From NCBI GenBank assembly GCA_013151875.1, contig JAADHL010000119.1, positions 1-12,439 of the forward strand: 12,439 bases of DNA. The letters are read 5' to 3'. The translations under genes and the position numbers were made by a program. The stretch is from Deltaproteobacteria bacterium (GTDB lineage Bacteria; Myxococcota_A; UBA9042; DTJE01). The notes under the pieces are model-generated. The model had not been told where the DNA came from and made no database searches. It saw nothing but the letters and a program-made list of their open reading frames with translations. This document shows positions 6,908-12,439 of the stretch, piece by piece. Position 1 is the first letter of the stretch. Every line of letters starts with the position of its first letter.

Positions 6908-8011
6908 GTGGACCTCGAAAAACTGAAAAATGCCGCAAATGACCCAATCGGTGCGCTGAAAGCCCGGTCCAAAGAGTCGGGAAGGCCCCTCGGCCTTGCT
7001 TTTTCGTCCTACTTCCCCCTGGAGGTGCTGGATGCCTTCGATCTGGAAGGCGCCTGGCTGCCGCCCGTTCCCAGGCCCGACTACCCGGACGGCGAGGCCG
7101 TGCTTCAGGCCTTCGTGTGCAACTGCGTGCGCTCCAGCGCGGACATCATTCTTCACGGCGACCTGCCGGTCGGTCTGGTGGCGGCCACGACGGGATGTGA
7201 CTCAAGGCTCGCGCTGGCCACGGTTCTACGCACCGCCGGAGTGGGCGCGCCGGTGGTCATGCTGCGCCTGCCTGTGACCGTTGGGAATCCCCTGGCCGTG
7301 GAACAGGGCTCCCGCGCGCTTGCCGGATTCTGCGACGAGACCAGGGCTGCCCTTGGGCGCGACCTGGACCTGGAAGTCCTGAAAAAGGCAAGGGACATCA
7401 GGGAAAAGGGCCGCGAGCTATTAACGGGTCTGTTCGAAAACATGGGCGATGGAGGCCTTCCCGCGTCCAGTGTCTACACCGCGGCCGTCGCCGCCCAGGT
7501 CATGGACCCGGGAGACTTGATCAAGGCCCTGGAGGAAGCGCCACGGGCAGACAAGGCACCGGTGAACGGTATCCGCTGCATGCTTTCAGGGTCATCGATA
7601 CCATCGCCCCGCATAGTGGAGGGCCTGGAGGCCATCGGCGTCAAGGTGGTCGCCGACGACACCTGCACCGGGACCAGGGCCGCATGCCGCCGGACCGTCA
7701 AGGGCGTCGACGACCCTGTCCGGGCGATCGGAGCAAGCCTTATCAACAGGCCCCTTCACGGACCCACCATGCTGGAGGACGGGCACGCCAGAATCCAGCA
7801 GATCGTGGACACCGCCGTAAGGCGCAGGGCGCAGGCGGTCATCATGCTGCACTACAAATTCTGCGACCCGCACGCCTTCGAGGCCCCTGGGCTGACCGAG
7901 GCCCTGGAACGGGCCGGTGTCCGCAGCATCGTGCTGGAGGCGGATCGTGAGCCTGGCCTGACCGCCAGGGACAGGACCCGCGTCGAAACCCTGCTGGAGG
8001 CAATCGGGTGA
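6908..8011 (+). CDS. 2-hydroxyacyl-CoA dehydratase family protein, HadC/HgdC-like subunit
   Basis: This is one of two subunits of an ATP-activated, iron-sulfur enzyme that removes water from (R)-2-hydroxyacyl-CoA by a ketyl-radical mechanism, or reduces an aryl-CoA in the related benzoyl-CoA reductases. The frame is open far upstream, into acs. The GTG at 6908 is chosen because GGAGG lies 5 bases before it and conserved sequence begins just after, giving 367 residues. Family features are CNCVRSSAD (71-79) and TTGCDSR (94-100), then near the C-terminus HYKFCDPHAFEAPGL (315-329) and VLEADRE. C71 or C73, C97 and C319 are the probable ligands of a 4Fe-4S cluster. It overlaps the next gene by 4 bp (GTGA), so translation is coupled and the two products probably form a heterodimer. 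The substrate cannot be read from the sequence. No activator ATPase is encoded in the window. Confidence 0.85.
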   Translation: MDLEKLKNAANDPIGALKARSKESGRPLGLAFSSYFPLEVLDAFDLEGAWLPPVPRPDYPDGEAVLQAFVCNCVRSSADIILHGDLPVGLVAATTGCDSRLALATVLRTAGVGAPVVMLRLPVTVGNPLAVEQGSRALAGFCDETRAALGRDLDLEVLKKARDIREKGRELLTGLFENMGDGGLPASSVYTAAVAAQVMDPGDLIKALEEAPRADKAPVNGIRCMLSGSSIPSPRIVEGLEAIGVKVVADDTCTGTRAACRRTVKGVDDPVRAIGASLINRPLHGPTMLEDGHARIQQIVDTAVRRRAQAVIMLHYKFCDPHAFEAPGLTEALERAGVRSIVLEADREPGLTARDRTRVETLLEAIG

Positions 8012-9213
8012 AGAGGCTGAAGGCCAACAAGCGGATGGCGGGCATGATCCGCAACCAGGTACTTTACACCCGGGCCGCGAAGGCCTTGGGCAGAAAGGTC
8101 GCCTGGGTAACATCCGGTTCCCCGGTCGAAGTGTTGATTGCCAACGGAATCATCCCCTTCTATCCGGAAAACCACGCCGCGGTCTGCACCGCCAGGGGCA
8201 TGGCGACCGACCTGGTGGAGGCATCCGAGGGTATGGGCTATTCGAGGGACCTGTGCGCGTATTTCCGGGTAGACCTGGGAAGCATGGACACCGGCCGGAC
8301 GCCTTTGGGGCGGCTGGTCCCGCCCGACCTCGTGCTGTCGTGCAACAACATCTGCGGAACCGTGCAGAACTGGTTCAGGGTGACCGCGGACCGCTACAAC
8401 GTCCCCCACCTGTTCCTCGACACACCGTTCTCCGATGACGCCCCCACGGAAACCGACATCGGATACGTCCGGGATCAATTGCTGGAACTCACGAATCAGG
8501 CAGCCCTGATCGCGGGACGCAGTTTTTCCAAAAAAAGGCTGCTCACGGTGATCCGCCGTTCGATGGAAGGGCTTCGCAGGTGGGACGAGGTGTTGAAGAC
8601 CGCCAAACAGCGCCCCGCGCCGTTTACCAGTTTCGAGGCATTCGTGCAGATGGCGCCCATCGTCAGCATGCGAGGCACACGCAGGACCAACAGGCATTAC
8701 CTCAAACTGCTGGATGAACTGCGGACCCGGCGGGCTGCCGGAGTGTTCGCCGTGGACAATGAACAGGCCAGGGTGGTCTGGGACAACATCGCAATCTGGC
8801 CCGCGCACCGCGAGTTGCGTAAGCTGTTCCAGGAAAACAACGTGGCCATGGTGGCCGACACATACACGGGGGCATGGTCTTCCACTCACCTGGAAGACGA
8901 CCCGGAAGACCCGATCGGGGGGCTTGCCCGAGCCTACACCGACATCATCCTGAATCACGGCATGGAGCATCGCATCAAGGTCATCTCGGGTCTGATACAA
9001 GAATACGGCGCCCAGGGATTCGTTCTGCACTCCAATCGCTCATGCAAGAGGTATTCGCTGGGACAGTACCTCGTGGAAAAGGAGGTCACCCGTCTGACCG
9101 GCGCCGCCGGCATCGTGATAGAGGCCGACATGGCGGACCCGCGCAACGTAAACTTCGAAAACCTCAAACAGCGATTGACGCCGTTTTTCGAAATGATTAA
9201 GGATTCTGCCTGA
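8008..9213 (+). CDS. 2-hydroxyacyl-CoA dehydratase family protein, HadB/HgdB-like subunit
   Basis: This is the second subunit of the pair, 401 residues. The start is GTG at 8008 inside the stop of the preceding gene, with GGAGG about 8 bases upstream. Likely cluster cysteines are C83 (YSRDLCAYFR), C116 (NNICGT) and C346 (NRSCKRYSLGQ). These positions are within one residue of the cluster ligands I recall for the C. difficile 2-hydroxyisocaproyl-CoA dehydratase subunit HadB. S36 (VTSGSP) and E54 (YPENHA) sit where HadB has its proposed catalytic serine and glutamate. The C-terminal IEADMADPRN motif is also typical of the family. This supports a dehydratase-like active site on this chain, by inference. 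The order here (C-like then B-like) is the reverse of the usual had/hgd order. A benzoyl-CoA reductase or a double-cubane-type ATP-dependent reductase remains possible. It is followed by a probable terminator. Confidence 0.87.
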   Translation: MKRLKANKRMAGMIRNQVLYTRAAKALGRKVAWVTSGSPVEVLIANGIIPFYPENHAAVCTARGMATDLVEASEGMGYSRDLCAYFRVDLGSMDTGRTPLGRLVPPDLVLSCNNICGTVQNWFRVTADRYNVPHLFLDTPFSDDAPTETDIGYVRDQLLELTNQAALIAGRSFSKKRLLTVIRRSMEGLRRWDEVLKTAKQRPAPFTSFEAFVQMAPIVSMRGTRRTNRHYLKLLDELRTRRAAGVFAVDNEQARVVWDNIAIWPAHRELRKLFQENNVAMVADTYTGAWSSTHLEDDPEDPIGGLARAYTDIILNHGMEHRIKVISGLIQEYGAQGFVLHSNRSCKRYSLGQYLVEKEVTRLTGAAGIVIEADMADPRNVNFENLKQRLTPFFEMIKDSA

Positions 9214-9346
9214 TCGGCGAAATACTATTCAGGGAAGGCAGATACTGATGCGTGCACTCCCATACGCCGCACCCAAACTCCCGACGCATTCCTGAAACGC
9301 TGCGTCAACTTCGCTTTGGCGCGACTCTGCGAGCGCACAGACCATA

Positions 9347-9396
9347 GGCGCCCCACCCCACTAAAGGCGGGACGCCGTTTGGTCCGTTTTCTGTTT
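9347..9396 (+). terminator. Probable terminator of the acs-dehydratase operon
   Basis: A GC-rich hairpin (GGCGCCCCACC at 9347-9357 with GGCGGGACGCC at 9366-9376, 9 of 11 positions paired, 8-base loop) is followed by the T-rich stretch GTTTGGTCCGTTTTCTGTTT. It lies about 130 bp past the dehydratase stop. The T tract is interrupted, so confidence is moderate. It would not work for the convergent gene on the other strand. Confidence 0.35.
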
Positions 9397-9413
9397 GCGG
9401 GCCGTCAGCCGAT

Positions 9414-9677
9414 TCAGAGCTTTTCGATGCCCAGTTTCTTCACGTTCGGCTTCCAGACCTTGTCGCCCAGCCAGGACGGGCCGTTCTTCGGGGCAGCGAC
9501 TTTTTCTCTCCAGCCCTTGAACACGTGCACGTTCTTGGTGCCGCGCTCGCGGAGCTTGATGGAGGTGTTCCCGCGGGAAGCGGCCTTCAGAGCCGCGCCA
9601 CGAGGCTGAGCAGCCGAGAACACGGTCCCCGTGTCCTTGCCGCCCTTCTGCAGAACGAAGTACTTCTTGCCAGCCAT
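9414..9677 (-). CDS. mc1: MC1-family chromosomal (DNA-bending) protein
   Basis: This small basic protein of 87 residues (15 Lys, 5 Arg, 5 acidic) matches the methanogen chromosomal protein MC1 almost along its full length. Shared stretches, compared with the Methanosarcina protein from memory, are FVL, QPRxAALKAAxRG, LRERGTKxVHVFKxW, APKNxPxW and KPxVKKxxIEKL. W56 and W69 match the two tryptophans of archaeal MC1; W75 is additional. The loop after RG (35-36) is about six residues shorter than in Methanosarcina. MC1 binds DNA as a monomer and bends it sharply, so the inferred role is nucleoid architecture and transcription control. The start at 9677 has the strong ribosome binding site AGGAGG. 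13 of 15 lysines use AAG, a bias consistent with high expression. It is transcribed alone, divergently from the downstream lipoprotein gene. Base composition and codons do not differ obviously from the neighbours, so any transfer would be old. Confidence 0.9.
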   Translation of the reverse strand: MAGKKYFVLQKGGKDTGTVFSAAQPRGAALKAASRGNTSIKLRERGTKNVHVFKGWREKVAAPKNGPSWLGDKVWKPNVKKLGIEKL

Positions 9678-10059
9678 TTTTCCTCCTAGGTATCTAAAGG
9701 AGCCAACAACACCGATCTGCTTCGATCAATATGGACTATAAGGCATGATCTGGCACGCGGCAACCCGTTTTTTTCAAAAAACTTTTTTCAGGTGTTTTTT
9801 TCTCTTACATCAGCGGTCCAAGCACTGGCCTTTGCGCCCATCATTTTCGGCAAAAACACACAGGTTCGCCCCACTATACATACAGGAACACCACGGCCCC
9901 CGGCTTTAAATGAAGAGGCTTTAATCCAATGTTTTCCGCTATTTCGGCGAACTCAATCCAAAAACAATCGGAATACGCCGCTCTTCCGTCATGTCGACCG
10001 GAACTTGCAGCCTGCGTCGCAATCTGCCATGTTCCCGGCACGAAACGAGGTGTCTGCGA
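9678..10059. other. Divergent intergenic region between mc1 and lipoprotein gene
   Basis: This stretch of about 380 bp without a gene holds the mc1 leader and promoter. Next comes a cluster of homopolymer tracts (T7 9768-9774, A6 9776-9781, T6 9783-9788, T7 9795-9801), then lower-complexity AT-rich sequence. An 8-base direct repeat GGCTTTAA occurs at 9902-9909 and 9917-9924. I find no convincing promoter for the plus-strand lipoprotein gene. An in-frame ATG at 9991 extends that gene but lacks a ribosome binding site and a signal peptide. No RNA gene or riboswitch was recognised. Confidence 0.5.
9735..9763 (-). promoter_or_regulatory. Candidate sigma-70 promoter of mc1
   Basis: On the minus strand, TTGCCG (9763-9758) and TATAGT (9740-9735) are separated by 17 bases, placing the start near 9728 and leaving a leader of about 50 nt with the strong AGGAGG site at its end. 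Oligo-A tracts lie directly upstream and could act as an UP element. The bacterial promoter form argues that the gene is used by a bacterial host. Confidence 0.5.
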
Positions 10060-12243
10060 ATGTTTTGCAAAAACGGTTTTTTCTTAGGATGCATGTCAAT
10101 GATTCTGGCTCTGGCGCTGGTCTGCGGGTGCGGATCGGCGTCTGAAGGGTGGAACGATGCCGAGACGTTTTCGGATTCGCATCAGGATGCCTTGAAGGGC
10201 GATGAACCGGAAAACGGATTCGAAGTCCTGGAAGCGACGGATACACTGGACGCGACAATTACCGTCGACATGCCGCTATTTACGCCTATGCTCCAGGCGC
10301 CGCAAGGCTCCGTCCTGCCGGATTCCGTGGATTCCTGCGGCGTCTATCGCGATATCCGGTGCAAGGACGGCAAGGCCCTGGCGTGCTCGATCTACGACTC
10401 GGGCAAGGCCGACTGGAGCCTGGAGCCTCCGGCAATGACGGAACAGGCTTTCATGTTCGACCGGTACTACGACCTTTACCACCAGGTCGAGGGGCAGGCC
10501 ATGGACGTGAGGTTTACGAAAACCGTTTTGGCCGGGACGCCGGAACACGAGTGGTCAAAGCCCGAATACTTTCGCATGTACGACGGATACGGAGACGCCT
10601 CCGGCTGGAGCGGCACCGCGCTGGGTGGGGCCGCGGGCCGATATGCCTCGACGGGGACCGACGCCGACTACGATCGCATGCTTTCAATGTTCGAAAAGGT
10701 CATGTTCCAGTACGAGGTCAACGACGTGCCCGGAATGCTGGTGAGGTCCCACTGGGCCATGCTGCCGGAGGGCGCTCCGGACCCGGCGGGCAACTGGGGA
10801 AAGGCAATCGCGCACTTCAGGCCCGACGATGGCTCCGAAGGTTTCATCTATCCCATAGCGCAAAAATTCCTCGACAGGCTTCCCGAGTACTATCGTAACG
10901 GCGTGGACATCAATGGGACCCATTACGACACGCTGCCGAGGTTTCAGGGAGATGCGTCCAGGGACATGTATGTTCGTGGTCTGCCCGGAATCCTGATGGC
11001 GTGGGATCTCCTGAAAGACGGCCAACGGGAAGATGCCGTCAGGAAAGTCGTCCGCAGGGAGATTCCATGCACGCTCAACAGAATGAAAAAGGGGCGCATC
11101 TACAACCTTGACGCGAATCCGGACCTCAAGGAGGCATTAATGTCTTACATCGCCGGTAACGGCGAAACAATGATCCTGGAACCAGGCGAGTTGGAGACAT
11201 TCACTTCACTGTCGGAGATCGTGTTTTACGCGATGGAACAGCCACACCCGGCGCACATGGACCTGTTCAACAAAGCCTGCCCGGATGGCCCCCCTATGGA
11301 TTTTGATCCGTCGTATGAGTTCGACGCGGGCTCGCCGACTTTCCTACTGGACCTGATGGTCCTGCTTTCATCCATGCAAGGCGGCGGCGATAGGCCCCTG
11401 GCATGGGCCCAGTACGTTTCGGTGCGTGGCGCCGACGCCCTGTTCGTCACCCAGTGGGCCCTGGCGGCTCAGTACCTGACCGGCGACGCCAGATACTTGG
11501 AATTCCTGCGGGGGCTGATGGACGAAATCGACTACTGGGACATCATCCACACTTACGGCGCGTTGCAGATGCCCATATGGTGCACACCGCACTTTGGTCC
11601 CAGTTTGCTGTACCCAACGCTGTGGAATCTTTTGGGCCGCATCGATAAGACAGCGTCCCCCGGGTTCTGGACGAACCTGTCCGAGGCCGTGGTTGAGGAA
11701 GGCAAAAACAAGGATATGAAGGGCAGGGAAGACGCCTACTGGGGGATCCTGTACAACCGCATGGCTGATGATTCCACCGACCCGGAACACAATGAATACG
11801 TTCAGCATTTCGTCCACCTACTGGCCACATACGGCATGAACCCTGATGACAAATTGGAGCCCGACCGCAACTATCCACGCAATTTCGTGGACAACCCGGA
11901 CCCGGAAATCCCACTGATTGAACCCACGGAAGACGAAATCGCGCTGTGCACCGAACCCATCACCATCATGGGAATCGAGGTGCCCGCGGCCGGTCTGGAG
12001 GACGACTGGCCACGCGCGAAGGATGCCGTGCCCCTGCCGAAGCGTGTGGGCGGCGGTTTCCTGTGGACCATCGATCCCTGGATGGTCAAGCGCGAGTACG
12101 GCGGCACCGGAATGAACGAGCAGTGGCCCATGCTGGGAATGACGGTACCCTACTGGATCGGCCGCTCCGACGGGGTGATTTCCGAAGGCCAGGGAATGGC
12201 GCTCGGCTGGCGCGAAACCGGTGAAACATGCCCGGATCAATGA
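10060..12243 (+). CDS. Large lipoprotein of unknown function, possible alpha/alpha-toroid fold
   Basis: The 727-residue product starts at ATG 10060, supported by GAGGTG 7 bases upstream and by the signal sequence that follows. The N-terminus is MFCKNGFF, then a hydrophobic core (9-22) and a lipobox VCG-C24, so it should be an envelope lipoprotein. Residues 25-85 are an acidic, Ser/Thr/Asp-rich linker. Two short Cys-containing segments follow (CGVYRDIRC, ALACSI). The main part is globular and mostly helical. WSGTALGGAAGRYASTGT (183-200) and GDASRDMYVRGLPGILMAWD (297-316) recall the repeated helical hairpins of six-hairpin-glycosidase-like (alpha/alpha)6 proteins. That fold call is a pattern impression only; I cannot name a family or substrate. 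The C-terminal 70 residues are rich in Trp, Pro and Gly. There is no recognisable protease, transporter or repeat signature. The gene stands alone between mc1 (opposite strand) and the tRNA gene. Confidence 0.85.
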   Translation: MFCKNGFFLGCMSMILALALVCGCGSASEGWNDAETFSDSHQDALKGDEPENGFEVLEATDTLDATITVDMPLFTPMLQAPQGSVLPDSVDSCGVYRDIRCKDGKALACSIYDSGKADWSLEPPAMTEQAFMFDRYYDLYHQVEGQAMDVRFTKTVLAGTPEHEWSKPEYFRMYDGYGDASGWSGTALGGAAGRYASTGTDADYDRMLSMFEKVMFQYEVNDVPGMLVRSHWAMLPEGAPDPAGNWGKAIAHFRPDDGSEGFIYPIAQKFLDRLPEYYRNGVDINGTHYDTLPRFQGDASRDMYVRGLPGILMAWDLLKDGQREDAVRKVVRREIPCTLNRMKKGRIYNLDANPDLKEALMSYIAGNGETMILEPGELETFTSLSEIVFYAMEQPHPAHMDLFNKACPDGPPMDFDPSYEFDAGSPTFLLDLMVLLSSMQGGGDRPLAWAQYVSVRGADALFVTQWALAAQYLTGDARYLEFLRGLMDEIDYWDIIHTYGALQMPIWCTPHFGPSLLYPTLWNLLGRIDKTASPGFWTNLSEAVVEEGKNKDMKGREDAYWGILYNRMADDSTDPEHNEYVQHFVHLLATYGMNPDDKLEPDRNYPRNFVDNPDPEIPLIEPTEDEIALCTEPITIMGIEVPAAGLEDDWPRAKDAVPLPKRVGGGFLWTIDPWMVKREYGGTGMNEQWPMLGMTVPYWIGRSDGVISEGQGMALGWRETGETCPDQ

Positions 12244-12272
12244 CAAACGGAAACAAGAACGGCGCGGATATC

Positions 12273-12301
12273 TTGACTTCGCGTCTGTGACACCCTATAA
12301 A
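12273..12301 (+). promoter_or_regulatory. Sigma-70 promoter of tRNA-Phe
   Basis: TTGACT (12273-12278) and TATAAA (12296-12301) are separated by 17 bases, both 5 of 6 to consensus. Transcription would start near 12308, about 16 nt before the mature tRNA. The box is placed tightly between the lipoprotein stop and the tRNA, as expected for a dedicated stable-RNA promoter. Confidence 0.65.
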
Positions 12302-12323
12302 TCATTCCGCCTTGAGCAGGCCT

Positions 12324-12399
12324 GCCCAGGTAGCTCAGTTGGTAGAGCGAGGGACTGAAAATCCCTGCGTCGGTGGTTCAACTCCGCCCCTGGGCACCA
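12324..12399 (+). tRNA. tRNA-Phe (GAA)
   Basis: The 76-nt gene folds as a full cloverleaf. The acceptor stem is GCCCAGG/CCTGGGC, the D stem GCTC/GAGC, the anticodon stem AGGGA/TCCCT with loop CTGAAAA (anticodon GAA at 12357-12359), and the T stem GGTGG/CCGCC with one G-T pair and loop TTCAACT. The terminal CCA is encoded, which is usual in many bacteria. The phenylalanine assignment is secure from the anticodon. Only 40 bases follow it in the window and no gene or terminator is visible there. Confidence 0.97.
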
Positions 12400-12439
12400 C
12401 GGAAACACCCGGCAATTCAAGCTTTTTATCTGCCATTGT

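Noticed and set aside
7852..9030. Minus-strand open frame of about 392 codons opposite the dehydratase genes
   Set aside because: Antisense of two well-supported family members that overlap by 4 bp as coupled genes do; no motifs.
9767..9801. Oligo-T tracts with a T/A inverted repeat as a rho-independent terminator
   Set aside because: The stem has only A-T pairs apart from one G-C, and no gene ends here; it lies upstream of a promoter, so a promoter-associated or curved element is more likely.
9991..10059. Upstream ATG adding 23 residues to the large lipoprotein
   Set aside because: The extension is Arg/Cys-rich and would bury the signal peptide; the ATG at 10060 has a proper ribosome site.
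12324..12439. tRNA-Phe 3' end as an attachment site for an integrated element
   Set aside because: No integrase, repeated tRNA tail or mobile gene is visible, and only 40 bases follow the tRNA.

Overview
The window reads as chromosomal DNA of a Gram-negative bacterium with an anaerobic-type metabolism. Base composition is GC-rich (roughly 60% by eye). Two genes encode lipoproteins with N-terminal lipoboxes, promoters resemble the sigma-70 consensus, Shine-Dalgarno sequences are clear, and the tRNA gene encodes its CCA end. The oxygen-sensitive iron-sulfur enzyme families, and a long unknown lipoprotein with an acidic linker, fit delta-proteobacterial lineages in the broad sense (Myxococcota, Desulfobacterota, Bradymonadota). 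This placement is inference; no phylogenetic marker protein is present.

Layout. Positions 1-4630 (minus strand) hold a sulfur-assimilation cluster read right to left: cysK (cysteine synthase), then a large siroheme sulfite reductase, then the start of a lipoprotein that runs off the left edge. The reductase is remarkable. It combines two siroheme/4Fe-4S repeats, a GltD-like NAD(P)H:FAD oxidoreductase and a C-terminal ferredoxin domain, so it could in principle take electrons from NAD(P)H to sulfite within one chain. As sequenced, the gene is split by a one-base frameshift near 2997. Its product, sulfide, would be used directly by CysK.

Positions 4631-4908 are a divergent regulatory region with a perfect palindrome over the cysK -35 box and several short repeats. 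Positions 4909-8011 and 8008-9213 (plus strand) hold acs (acetyl-CoA synthetase) and two subunits of a 2-hydroxyacyl-CoA dehydratase/benzoyl-CoA reductase family enzyme, overlapping by 4 bp. No activator ATPase is in the window. A probable terminator follows at about 9347-9396.

Positions 9414-9677 (minus strand) encode a small basic protein that clearly belongs to the MC1 chromosomal-protein family, known to me chiefly from methanogenic and halophilic archaea. It has a strong ribosome binding site, a bacterial-type promoter and biased codon use, which suggests an abundant DNA-bending chromatin protein in a bacterial setting. Together with the fused reductase it is the most interesting item here.

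Positions 10060-12243 (plus strand) encode a 727-residue lipoprotein of unknown function. A tRNA-Phe(GAA) gene at 12324-12399, with its own good promoter, ends the window.
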